Source: UBA2767 sp965228625
GTDB lineage: Bacteria > Pseudomonadota > Alphaproteobacteria > Rhizobiales > Methyloligellaceae
Reading direction: 5' to 3'
Assembly (NCBI GenBank): GCA_965228625.1
Contig: OZ245829.1
Coordinates: 4,092,001 to 4,156,000 of the forward strand
DNA: 64,000 nt
Shown here: positions 39,104 through 49,017 of the stretch, one piece after another
Layout: each line of letters starts with the position of its first letter
How positions within the stretch are numbered: the stretch's first letter is position 1
Translations under genes and position numbers: made by a program
The notes under the pieces: model-generated
What the model was told of the DNA's origin: nothing
Database searches by the model: none
Seen by the model: only the letters and a program-made list of their open reading frames with translations

Positions 39104-39775
39104 ATGGGCACGACCATCGACATCGAAACCACCGACGGACACAAACTCACGGGCTATCGGGCGGAGCCGCCGGGTACACCGCGCGGTGCTCTGGTGGTGA
39201 TCCAGGAGATCTTCGGCGTCAACAGCCACATCCGCTCCGTCGCCGACGGATTTGCGGCGGACGGGTATGTCGCACTGGCGCCGGCCCTTTTCAATCGCGT
39301 CGACCACGGCATCGAGCTCGGCTATTCGTCCGAGCATGTGGACAAGGGCCGCGAGATCCGCGCAAAGATCGATTATGACGATGCGGTCCGCGACATGGAC
39401 GCGGCGGTCAAGGCGCTTGCCGGGCTGCCGGTCGGCGTCGTGGGATATTGCTGGGGCGGGTCACTGGCATGGAGCGCGGCGACGCGTCTCGACGATGTGG
39501 CCGCGGCCGTCGGCTATTACGGCGGGCTCATTCCGGACATGGCGGACGAGACGCCGCGCCATCCGGTCATGCTGCATTTCGGCGAGACGGATGCGTCGAT
39601 CCCGCTCAAGGGCGTCGAGAAGGTCAGGGCCGCGCATCCGGACATCCCCATCTACCTTTACCCGGCCGGACACGGGTTCAATTGCGACCAGCGCGACTCG
39701 TATGACGAGGCGAGCGCGAAGCTGGCGCGCGAACGCACGCTCGCCTTCTTTGCCGAGCACCTCGCAGCCCCCTAA
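39104..39775 (+). CDS. Dienelactone hydrolase-family protein
   Basis: 223 residues. The Cys-nucleophile elbow is GYCWGG (Cys116), with Glu35 in VVIQEIFGVN, an Asp in FGETDASIP and a His in YPAGHGFNCD: the dienelactone hydrolase Cys-Asp-His triad and its partner Glu. It opens lactone rings, such as those from aromatic breakdown, although many paralogues are general hydrolases. The ATG at 39104 follows GAGAGGGGA. An upstream in-frame ATG at 39041 is less likely. Confidence 0.88.
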   Translation: MGTTIDIETTDGHKLTGYRAEPPGTPRGALVVIQEIFGVNSHIRSVADGFAADGYVALAPALFNRVDHGIELGYSSEHVDKGREIRAKIDYDDAVRDMDAAVKALAGLPVGVVGYCWGGSLAWSAATRLDDVAAAVGYYGGLIPDMADETPRHPVMLHFGETDASIPLKGVEKVRAAHPDIPIYLYPAGHGFNCDQRDSYDEASAKLARERTLAFFAEHLAAP

Positions 39776-39780
39776 AAAAC

Positions 39781-39842
39781 GCCCCGCCAGAGTGTGGCGG
39801 GGCGCCTTGTCGTGACGTTCGGAGCCCGTCCTGGCGGGCTCC
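39781..39842 (-). terminator. Intrinsic terminator of the chemoreceptor gene plus second hairpin
   Basis: On the minus strand the stem GCCCCGCC/GGCGGGGC (39781-39803) is followed by a run of six T, ending chemoreceptor transcription; it also faces the end of the dienelactone hydrolase gene. A second perfect hairpin, GGAGCCCG-TCCTGG-CGGGCTCC, lies at 39821-39842. Confidence 0.75.
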
Positions 39843-39856
39843 GGTCGGGATCTGGT

Positions 39857-41626
39857 TCAGGCGGCGCGAACCCGTTCGATGAACTGGTCGACCTTCGTCT
39901 TGAGCATCTCGGACTGCTGCGAGAGCTCGCCGGCCGCGCCCGTGACCTGGCTCGATGCCGTGCCGGACTCCTGCGCCGCCTGCGTGACGCCGGAGATGTT
40001 CTCGGTCACTTCGCTGGTGCCGGCCGCTGCTTCCTGAACATTGCGCGAGATCTCCTGCGTGGCGGAGCCCTGCTCCTCCATCGCCGCGGCAATCGCCGTG
40101 GACGTTTCGTCCAGCTCGCGAATGACGTTGGAGATGCCGGTAATGGAGTCGACCGCTTCGCGCGTCTTCGCCTGGATCTCCGCGATCTGGCCGTTGATGC
40201 TCTCGGTCGCCTTTGCCGTCTGGCTGGCGAGTTCCTTCACCTCTCCGGCGACAACCGCGAAGCCCTTGCCGGCTTCCCCGGCGCGTGCCGACTCGATGGT
40301 GGCGTTCAGCGCCAGCAGGTTGGTTTGCTCGGCGATCTCCGAGATCATGCTCACCACCTCGCCGATCCGGTTGGCCGTCTCGGCCAGGCTGTCGACCTGC
40401 GAGCCGGTCACGTCGACCGTCTCCACCGCGCGCCGCGAGACCTCCGAGGCCTTCGCCATGCGCTGGTTGATCTCGTCGATCGAGGCAGCCATTTCCTCGG
40501 CGGCGGCGGCGACCGTCTGCACGTTCGCCGAAGCCTCCTCTGAGGCGCTGGCGACAGCGACCGCGCGGTTGTTGGTCTGCTCGGAAATGCCCTGCATCGC
40601 CTGCGCGGTGCTGTTAAGCTCGGCCGAGGCTGAGGACACCGTATCGATGACGCCGCCCACGCTCGACTCGAAGTCGTCGGCGAGCTCGTTCATCATCCGG
40701 CGCTGCTCCTCTTCGGCACGCTCTTTCTGCCGCTGCTGATCCGCCTCGAGCTCCTTGGCCTTGATCGTCGTCTCGCGGAACACGCCGTATGCCTTGGCCA
40801 CGGCGCCGACCTCGTCGTTGCTGTAGACGCGGACGTCCTGGGTCGTGTCGCCTTTCGTCAGCGCATCGATGCCGTTGACGATCTCGTTCAGCGGCCGAAT
40901 GACCGAGCGCTTCACGAGCAGGTAGCCGAACACCGAGCCGACAACGAGGGCGATCACGGAAATAATGGCGATCAGCTTCAGCGCGAGTTTCTCATCGGCT
41001 TCCGCTGTGAGCGCCGCCTTTGCGGTGAAGCCTTCGACCTTGATCAGCATTTCCTCAAGGGCGTGGTTCAGGTGCTCCTCCTCCTTGGCGACCGTGTCGA
41101 GCAGCCCGCGAATCTCATCGGAACGGCCCGCGCGCATCGCCTCGAAGACTTCCGCGCCGTGTTTGTTGAACTCCTTGTGCTCGGTCGCGATCTTGTCGAG
41201 CTTGTCCGCCGTCTCTCCGAAGAGCTTGCGTCCCTCCTCGGTCGCGGCACCGGCCAGCGCCGCCTTGGCGAGCTTCTGCGCGATCAGGATTTCCTCGTCG
41301 ACCTTGGCGCCGAAGCCTTCGAACTTCTTGACCGCCTGGTCGAAGTCCTGACGTGAACCGGCCGCGCCGAAGTCCTGGCCGTACCGGATGCCGCGCTCGA
41401 CCTGAATGCCCTGTTCGAGTTGGTGAACCGTGACGTTGGTCAGCGCCTGCGTCAGCGGCAGGTCGCGCTCGGCGATGCCCTCGATCTCGTGGCCGATCTT
41501 CATCATCTGCCACACGCTGACCCCGCCCACGAGCACGACCAGCCCCATACAGAAGCCCAGAAGCGCGAAGATCTTTGCCCCCAGGCTGATGCTTCCAAAT
41601 CCTTTGCCAACTGACAACTTACTCAT
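39857..41626 (-). CDS. Methyl-accepting chemotaxis protein
   Basis: 589 residues. First membrane helix about 12-36 (SLGAKIFALLGFCMGLVVLV), a periplasmic four-helix-type sensor (about 40-215), second helix LIAIISVIALVVGSVFGYLL, HAMP domain (VIRPLNEIVNGIDALTKGD), and a long signalling coiled coil with the tip EIAEQTNLLALNATIESARA. The ATG at 41626 follows GGATTGGGTGAG; an upstream TTG at 41635 is less likely. It would signal to CheA/CheW encoded elsewhere. Ligand unknown. Confidence 0.95.
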   Translation of the reverse strand: MSKLSVGKGFGSISLGAKIFALLGFCMGLVVLVGGVSVWQMMKIGHEIEGIAERDLPLTQALTNVTVHQLEQGIQVERGIRYGQDFGAAGSRQDFDQAVKKFEGFGAKVDEEILIAQKLAKAALAGAATEEGRKLFGETADKLDKIATEHKEFNKHGAEVFEAMRAGRSDEIRGLLDTVAKEEEHLNHALEEMLIKVEGFTAKAALTAEADEKLALKLIAIISVIALVVGSVFGYLLVKRSVIRPLNEIVNGIDALTKGDTTQDVRVYSNDEVGAVAKAYGVFRETTIKAKELEADQQRQKERAEEEQRRMMNELADDFESSVGGVIDTVSSASAELNSTAQAMQGISEQTNNRAVAVASASEEASANVQTVAAAAEEMAASIDEINQRMAKASEVSRRAVETVDVTGSQVDSLAETANRIGEVVSMISEIAEQTNLLALNATIESARAGEAGKGFAVVAGEVKELASQTAKATESINGQIAEIQAKTREAVDSITGISNVIRELDETSTAIAAAMEEQGSATQEISRNVQEAAAGTSEVTENISGVTQAAQESGTASSQVTGAAGELSQQSEMLKTKVDQFIERVRAA

Positions 41627-41664
41627 CTCACCCAATCCTTATCCAACATGAACATTTCAAGCCG

Positions 41665-42024
41665 TTAGTTCAGCGCCATCGGCGCGGTTCTTCCGCCTTT
41701 GCCTGTCGTGCGCGCGGGGTCGAAGTACATGGCGAAGACCGCCTGATGCACACCCATGAGTTCGGCTGCGATGTCGTGAACCGATCCGAACGCGCTCGGT
41801 TTTTCGAGGTCGAGCCCATCGAGCCGCATCAAGGCTGCGCGATAGAACTCCGTATATGCCTCGGGGATCCTGTGCGGGATCTGGCCGTTCACTTTCTCAA
41901 GGGTGCGGATCATCTCCTGCGCCAGGTGACGCAGTCTGAGACTCGCAATCTTGATTTGAATGTGAAGCGGCGGCCGGCATACGTTGCCGTCATGTGCCGA
42001 ATCTCGCTCGCAAGCCATGCCCAT
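41665..42024 (-). CDS. Small helical protein encoded directly upstream of the chemoreceptor
   Basis: 119 residues from an ATG preceded by a strong GAGGGGGGA site. The centre is helical (LRLRHLAQEMIRTLEKVNGQ, PEAYTEFYRAALMRLDGL, VHDIAAELMGVHQAVFAMYF). It ends 38 bp before the chemoreceptor start on the same strand, suggesting a two-gene unit. No family recognised; the N-terminal 25 residues are atypical, so translation could begin later. A cytoplasmic accessory factor is a guess. Confidence 0.6.
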   Translation of the reverse strand: MGMACERDSAHDGNVCRPPLHIQIKIASLRLRHLAQEMIRTLEKVNGQIPHRIPEAYTEFYRAALMRLDGLDLEKPSAFGSVHDIAAELMGVHQAVFAMYFDPARTTGKGGRTAPMALN

Positions 42025-42153
42025 CGGGAGTCCCCCCTCTCAGGTTCCTCGACGGCGCATTGATTCCGCCGCATGCCTCGCCGGGCATGTTGGTGGTGTT
42101 TGCCGTCGAACACCCGGCATGGTTGTACGCACAAGGTCTGAACAACAGTTTAA

Positions 42154-42172
42154 TTGTGCAAAACCTGTACAA
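42154..42172. promoter_or_regulatory. MerR-type inverted repeat between small gene and carH-like gene
   Basis: TTGTGCA-AAACC-TGTACAA: 7-bp arms with one mismatch and 19 bp in total, in the 255-bp divergent region. The TGTACA core resembles sites of LitR/CarH-type regulators. It is a candidate binding site for the adjacent regulator. Confidence 0.45.
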
Positions 42173-42279
42173 ATTGTCGCGCCTTTGATATAGGTGGGCT
42201 ATGCTTTGATAGAGAATTTGTATGCAATCTGTGCGTTTAATCGGATTTTCATGCACGCAAAGGTGGTGTAAGAGGCGAC

Positions 42280-43167
42280 ATGCATTCGGTCAAAGCGATT
42301 TCCGCACTTGCCGGCGTCAAACCCGAGACCATCCGGTCGTGGGAACGCCGATACAACATCCTGACGCCCGCGCGCGACAGTAACGGGCGGCGCGTCTACT
42401 CCGACGCCGACGTCGACCGTCTGTGCCTGATCGCGGCGCTTGTCCGGACCGGCCACACCATCAGCCGGCTGGCGGAGCTCGATGACGCGGCGCTGCGTGC
42501 GCTCAAAACACAGGACGAGCCGCGCGCCACGGAGGGCGAAGAGCAACGCACCGCCCGGGCGCTCCTGAAGGCGATCGAGGACTATGATCCGGAGTGGTTC
42601 CGGATTCTGGTCGGATCGGCGATGACGCAATATCCGCCGGCAGTGCTCGCGGACAATGTGCTGTCGCCGACGCTGCGCAGCATCGGCAATCTCTGGGAAC
42701 AGGGCAAGATCGACGTCGGTCAGGAACACACCCTGTCCGGGATCATGCGCCAGCACCTCCTGTCGGCGATGGCGATCATGCAGGCATCGGCGACCGGACC
42801 GCGCATCGCATTCACCACCCTGAGCGGCGAACGCCACGAGCTGGGCGCGTTGATGGCCTGCTATATCGCCACTGCAGAACGCTTCAACTGTCAGTATTTC
42901 GGGCCCGACATGCCGGTGCCCGATCTCGTGCGGAACATCAAGAAGATGGAGATGCGCGGCCTCGCGGTCAGCCTCGTGCACGATGTGTCAGAGAGGGACC
43001 CCGTCGAGGAGCTGATCGCGCTCGACAATGCGCTGCCGGAGGACGTTGCGCTTTGGGCGGGCATCGGCGCGCACGCGGCGACCGTCGCGGACCGGTTGCC
43101 GCCGCGGGTGAGAGTCTTCGACGCCTATCAGCCGTTCGTGCGCCACCTCAAGATGCTGGTGGCGTAA
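42280..43167 (+). CDS. CarH/LitR-like MerR regulator with cobalamin-binding light-sensor domain
   Basis: 295 residues. N-terminal MerR HTH (HSVKAISALAGVKPETIRSW). A four-helix domain holds the W-x9-EH motif (Trp139, Glu149, His150) that caps adenosylcobalamin in CarH photoreceptors. A B12-binding Rossmann domain holds ExHxxG (Glu184, His186, Gly189) with the lower axial His. In known members, AdoCbl-bound tetramers repress in the dark and fall apart in light. No carotenoid gene is nearby; the divergent small-gene/chemoreceptor unit is the closest possible target. Confidence 0.85.
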   Translation: MHSVKAISALAGVKPETIRSWERRYNILTPARDSNGRRVYSDADVDRLCLIAALVRTGHTISRLAELDDAALRALKTQDEPRATEGEEQRTARALLKAIEDYDPEWFRILVGSAMTQYPPAVLADNVLSPTLRSIGNLWEQGKIDVGQEHTLSGIMRQHLLSAMAIMQASATGPRIAFTTLSGERHELGALMACYIATAERFNCQYFGPDMPVPDLVRNIKKMEMRGLAVSLVHDVSERDPVEELIALDNALPEDVALWAGIGAHAATVADRLPPRVRVFDAYQPFVRHLKMLVA

Positions 43168-43186
43168 GGGCACGTTCGGATCGCCG

Positions 43187-43495
43187 TCAGTTTTTCTCGC
43201 CTTGCCGGTGTTCCATATAGCTGCGCAGGACGGCATTGATGCGGGTCTGGTAGCCGCGCCCCATCTTTTTGAAATAAGCGACTATGTCCTCGTCCAGTCG
43301 AATGCTGACGGGCCTTTTCCTCGTCGGAGTCACGAGTTCTGCCTTCGACCAGTCAATCTTCATGGCCGCCGCGCCGGGATCATCGGCAACTGCTGAAGCG
43401 ATCTCTTCATCGGACAATCCGCGCACGAGCGCGAAATCAGTCTTGCCCTTCTTCAGCTCTTCCGCCGAGCGCTTCGTAATATGCTTTTCGCTCAT
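43187..43495 (-). CDS. brnA: BrnA-family antitoxin
   Basis: 102 residues. The C-terminal ribbon-helix-helix is typical: RKRPVSIRLDEDIVAYFKKM and GRGYQTRINAVLRSYM. The N-terminus carries LSDEEIASAVADDPGAA, which usually neutralises the toxin. It is downstream of, and overlaps by 59 bp, the brnT gene; the start ATG follows AGG only closely. It should bind DNA as a dimer and autorepress. Confidence 0.9.
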   Translation of the reverse strand: MSEKHITKRSAEELKKGKTDFALVRGLSDEEIASAVADDPGAAAMKIDWSKAELVTPTRKRPVSIRLDEDIVAYFKKMGRGYQTRINAVLRSYMEHRQGEKN

Positions 43496-43760
43496 CCTGG
43501 CCTGCCCTTCGTGCCGAGATCAATCGGCAAACGTTACTTCTGACTGTGTAGACAACGGCGATCTCGACATCGTCGAGAAGTCCCAAGGCCACGTAGCGAA
43601 CCTCTCCCTCGCGATCCGATCGCACGCGAAGGATCTCTCTTTCAAATACCCTAGCCGCGTCCTCGAAATCGATACCGTGCTGTACGATATTGTGTTGTCG
43701 TTTTTGCTCATCCCATTCGAATGCATTGAACGGGGTTCCGGGCCGACCAGTCTTGGCCAT
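43437..43760 (-). CDS. brnT: BrnT-family ribonuclease toxin
   Basis: About 107 residues from the ATG at 43760 (one at 43772 is also possible). BrnT core: FNAFEWDEQKRQHNIVQHGI, DFEDAARVFE, GEVRYVALGLLDDVEIAVVY, and RLISARRAGQDERKAYYE. BrnT is a RelE-like ribonuclease fold active under stress. The C-terminal tail (ALGGRAEEGQD) lies inside the overlap with brnA, longer than usual for this pair. Confidence 0.9.
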   Translation of the reverse strand: MAKTGRPGTPFNAFEWDEQKRQHNIVQHGIDFEDAARVFEREILRVRSDREGEVRYVALGLLDDVEIAVVYTVRSNVCRLISARRAGQDERKAYYEALGGRAEEGQD

Positions 43761-43933
43761 CGCATTTCCCATTTAACCGGGACGCCCGTCCGGAGAAGTG
43801 AATGTATATACATTTCGTCTGTACGAACGTCAATAGTGAATAGCGGGGGCAACCCTATTCGAGTGATTCGCTGACGATTGCGAATCGCGTAACTTTCTCC
43901 GAATCGATGATTCGATTCGTTTTTGCGGACCTG

Positions 43934-45874
43934 ATGCGCTTCGACCCTTCGTTTCTTGATGAAATCCGCACCCGCCTGCCGGTGAGCCAGGTGGTGGCCA
44001 AGCGCGTGAAGCTGAAACGGCAGGGCCGCGAGTTCATCGGCCTGAGCCCCTTCAAGCAGGAGAAGACACCGTCCTTCACGGTCAACGACCAGAAGGGTTT
44101 TTATCACTGCTTCGCCTCGGGCGAGCACGGCGACATCTTCACCTTCCTGCAGAAGACGGAAGGGCTGTCGTTTCCGGAGAGCGTGGAGCAGTTGGCGCGC
44201 GAGGCGGGCCTCGACATGCCGAAGCCCACGCCGCAGGCGCAGGCGCGAGAGAAGGTGCGCGACCGTCTGCGTATGGCGATGGAGGCGGCGTGCCGGTTCT
44301 TCGAGGCTGCGTTGGCTGACAGTCAGGGACGGAGCGCGCGCGACTATCTGCGCGGGCGCGGGGTCAGCGAGAAGACCGTCGCCACCTTCCGCCTCGGGTA
44401 CGGCGGGCGCGATCGCCACGGGCTCAAGGAGCATCTGGCGGCCAAGGGCTACAGCGCGGAGGAGATGGCCGAGGCCGGGCTGATCATCGCCGGCGACGAC
44501 ATTCCCGTCTCCTACGACCGCTTCCGCGAACGGCTGATCTTTCCCATCACCGATCAGAAGGGCCAGGTGATCGCCTTCGGCGGCCGCGCCCTGTCGGACG
44601 CGATGAAGGCGAAATACGTCAACTCGCCGGAGACGCCGCTGTTCCACAAGGGCTATGTGCTGTTCAATGTCGGTGCGGCGCGCCAGGCCGCCTTCGAGCG
44701 CGAGCAGATCCTCGTGGTCGAGGGCTACATGGACGTGATCGCGCTCTCCCAGGCGGGCTTTCCCAATGCGGTCGCACCCCTCGGCACCGCGCTCACCGAG
44801 GACCAGTTGCGCCTGCTGTGGCGCATGGGCTCCGAACCGGTGCTCTGCTTCGACGGCGATGATGCCGGGCGAAAGGCTGCCTACCGCGCGGTCGACACCG
44901 CCCTGCCGCTGCTCGAGCCCGGAAAGAGCCTCAAATTCTGCTTTCTCCCGCGTGGCCAGGACCCGGACGATTATCTCGCCGAGAACGGCGCCGAGGCGTT
45001 CCGCGGCCTCATCGACAAGGCCTTTCCGCTCGCCCACGTCCTGTGGTCGCGGGAAGTTGAGGCGGGCGATTTCTCGACGCCGGAACGCCGCGCCGCGCTC
45101 GAAGACCGCCTCGCGCAACTGTTGAAGCAGATTTCCCACAAACGCGTGCGCCGCCACTACGGCGAGGAGATCGCGGTCCATCTCAAGCGCCTGTGGCTGA
45201 CCGACCAGCCGGTCAAGCGCGCGCCGGGCCCGACCAAACGGACGTCGCGCGTCCGCCTCGACCGCACGGGAAACCGCGGATCGGGCCCGCGAAACCGCCA
45301 GGAACCCTGGGAATATGGCGGTGCGAGCGAAAGCCTGAAGCGCAGCGCGATGGTGCGCGGGGCGTCGGAAATCGCCTCCCGTGAGGCGCTGATCCTGCGC
45401 ACATTGTTCAATCATCCGTGGCTGTTTGAGCGCGACGCCGAACAGATCGCCTCGCTGAGCTTCCGGAATCGGCGTCTGGAAGCGTTGCGTGACGAAATGC
45501 TCACCTTTACAATTGGCGACAAACCTCTTGACTTCGAAGCGTTTCGTACACAATTGAGGGAGAGCAAGAGTGGCGCAATCGTGGCCCAGGTCGACCGCGC
45601 CATAACACACAAGAGTGATTGGTTTGCCGAACCCGAAGCGTCCCGGTCGGACGTAGAGACCGGGTGGCGGCAAATTCTGGCCCTCCACCGCAAGTCGGTG
45701 GAACTGGGACGGGAACTTGAGGCGGCGCAGCACGCTTTCCAGGAAGAAGGAAGCGATAGCGCGTTTGAACGGCTATGCGACATTCGCAGGCAGCTTACGG
45801 ATCTGGAAGGCGTGGAGGCCAGCATTGAGGGCTATGGCGAGGAGTCAGGCCGGACGGGCGATCCGCTGGCATGA
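43934..45874 (+). CDS. dnaG: DNA primase
   Basis: 646 residues. N-terminal zinc-domain region, TOPRIM catalytic domain (ILVVEGYMDVIAL, FDGDDAGRKAAYRA) and C-terminal helicase-interaction domain. The CHC2 ligands are largely lost: Ser38 and Lys41 replace Cys and His in GLSPFKQEKTPSF, and Cys59 is kept but Ser62 replaces the last Cys in HCFASGEHGD. This pattern is, to my knowledge, usual in alphaproteobacteria, so the gene is taken as functional. It makes RNA primers for replication. Upstream of rpoD by 151 bp. Confidence 0.97.
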   Translation: MRFDPSFLDEIRTRLPVSQVVAKRVKLKRQGREFIGLSPFKQEKTPSFTVNDQKGFYHCFASGEHGDIFTFLQKTEGLSFPESVEQLAREAGLDMPKPTPQAQAREKVRDRLRMAMEAACRFFEAALADSQGRSARDYLRGRGVSEKTVATFRLGYGGRDRHGLKEHLAAKGYSAEEMAEAGLIIAGDDIPVSYDRFRERLIFPITDQKGQVIAFGGRALSDAMKAKYVNSPETPLFHKGYVLFNVGAARQAAFEREQILVVEGYMDVIALSQAGFPNAVAPLGTALTEDQLRLLWRMGSEPVLCFDGDDAGRKAAYRAVDTALPLLEPGKSLKFCFLPRGQDPDDYLAENGAEAFRGLIDKAFPLAHVLWSREVEAGDFSTPERRAALEDRLAQLLKQISHKRVRRHYGEEIAVHLKRLWLTDQPVKRAPGPTKRTSRVRLDRTGNRGSGPRNRQEPWEYGGASESLKRSAMVRGASEIASREALILRTLFNHPWLFERDAEQIASLSFRNRRLEALRDEMLTFTIGDKPLDFEAFRTQLRESKSGAIVAQVDRAITHKSDWFAEPEASRSDVETGWRQILALHRKSVELGRELEAAQHAFQEEGSDSAFERLCDIRRQLTDLEGVEASIEGYGEESGRTGDPLA

Positions 45875-46025
45875 GGCCTCAGAGGGGGCGCCTCGTTTGG
45901 TTAATCAGGATTTAAGGGTGTTACCGCTAGGTAGTGTGGTTTGCGGCAACGGGAACCGGACCGCTCTTATCGCGCGGATATGAACCGCGAGCAAAAGTCT
46001 CGCGTACAAGGAACAACGTATCATC

Positions 46026-48110
<2,085 letters not shown>

Positions 48111-48488
48111 TCGAATTCCCGGACAGTGCACACCGAAGGCGTGTCACGTGATCCGGGATCCATCGTGAGAGTTGGCGAAGCCGCAACTGGACTCCTGCCT
48201 TCGCAGGAGTTTCGGTAATTGGAACCGACTGGATATTCAGGCCGCAGCCGTTTAAAGAACTGTCACCCCCGGATTCAGTCCGGGGGTCCATTCCACTGAC
48301 CCTTCAGCGCGCCGCGCGGTCACGGAATGGATCACCGGGACAAGCCGGGTGACGACGCGTAAAACACACGAATTCCCGGACCGTGCGCGCAGAAGGCGCG
48401 TCGTGCCGGAGGCGCGCAAACAAGGGACCGGTGATCCGGGATCCAGCGCAAGAGTTGGCGAAGCCGCTATCGAAAAAGGAACCCGACC
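48111..48488. repeat. Cluster of GC-rich palindromic intergenic repeats after rpoD
   Basis: No gene. Three segments: A (about 48113-48230), with GTGATCCGGGATCCA, GTTGGCGAAGCCGCAA and the hairpin ACTCCTGCCTTCGCAGGAGT; B (about 48263-48355), with ACCCCCGGATTCAGTCCGGGGGT and GGAATGGATCACCGGGACAA; C (about 48362-48472), a second, diverged copy of A. Segments A and B recur in inverted orientation at about 54000-54230. The first hairpin downstream of rpoD could end its transcript. Confidence 0.8.
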
Positions 48489-48713
48489 ATGAGCAAGGCG
48501 AAAGCACGGGCCCGCGCCAAGGCGCGCACCATGGCCAAGCTGGCCAACCGCAAGAAGAAGGACGAGACGTCCGACGATGCCGAGCCGCAGGCGGCAAAGG
48601 AACAGCGCCCCTCACGCGCCGACGCCAAGGGCGGCCCGGGCCGCCAGTTCGGCGCGCCCAGCCACATCAAGTCCGCCGCCCGGACGACACGGGGTGCTGC
48701 GCGGTCGCGGTAG
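48489..48713 (+). CDS. Small highly basic protein
   Basis: 74 residues, start ATG after AAGGAA. N-terminus is Lys/Arg/Ala rich (MSKAKARARAKARTMAKLAN, RKKKDE), with an acidic middle and a C-terminus FGAPSHIKSAARTTRGAARS. Small basic proteins ending in GAARSR occur in other alphaproteobacteria as far as I recall. Nucleic-acid binding is likely from charge alone; function is unknown. It is the last GC-rich gene before the AT-rich island. Confidence 0.6.
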   Translation: MSKAKARARAKARTMAKLANRKKKDETSDDAEPQAAKEQRPSRADAKGGPGRQFGAPSHIKSAARTTRGAARSR

Positions 48714-48748
48714 GGGCAATAACTCAAAACAGTTCGACGAGCAAAATG

Positions 48749-48853
48749 CTATTTGCGCACTCGGTTCGGCCCAGGTTTCGGTTTGGGAGGTCTTGGCGGT
48801 GGAGCACTAGGGGCTCCAGCACCACCTCCTGGTTTGGTCGACGTTGAAGTCAT
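48749..48853 (-). CDS. Tiny proline-rich ORF (34 residues), last of the island cassette
   Basis: Starts at an ATG that overlaps the previous stop (ATGA). The sequence begins MTSTSTKPGGGAGAPSAPP, then PRPPKPKPG, and ends in RVRK. It is cationic and proline-rich with no hydrophobic core. Its PPRPPKPKP stretch echoes PPRPQSKP in the preceding ORF. Translational coupling and shared motif argue it is real, but no homologue is known to me and the length is below usual gene cut-offs. Confidence 0.5.
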   Translation of the reverse strand: MTSTSTKPGGGAGAPSAPPPRPPKPKPGPNRVRK

Positions 48854-49011
48854 GATCCGTTGTTCGAACCGACATTTGCGCCTTGCCCAGTGGGTTTGTT
48901 AGTTCCTTCGCTACCCGTCGGCTTGCTTTGCGGTCTTGGTGGGCGAACACTGATGCTGCCATTGGTGTCTATGGAAAACCCTAGGTTCTCCTGCTTTGTA
49001 CTTTTTGCCAT
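48850..49011 (-). CDS. Small polar, proline-containing ORF (53 residues) in the island cassette
   Basis: ATG at 49011, 6 bp after the membrane-protein stop, with GGGAG upstream. It begins MAKSTKQENLGFSIDTNGSI and goes on to SVRPPRPQSKPTGSEGT and a Gly/Asn-rich end. No signal peptide or membrane segment. It overlaps the 34-residue ORF by 4 bp. The low-complexity polar nature suggests a disordered adaptor or tail; function unknown. Confidence 0.55.
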   Translation of the reverse strand: MAKSTKQENLGFSIDTNGSISVRPPRPQSKPTGSEGTNKPTGQGANVGSNNGS

Positions 49012-49017
49012 TCCAGA

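Noticed and set aside
43520..45733. A 737-codon open frame on the minus strand across dnaG
   Set aside because: It is the antisense of dnaG in GC-rich sequence; it has no recognised motif and dnaG is unmistakable.
43934..45874. dnaG as a pseudogene because of lost zinc ligands
   Set aside because: The frame is intact and full length, TOPRIM residues are kept, and the ligand loss seems lineage-typical.
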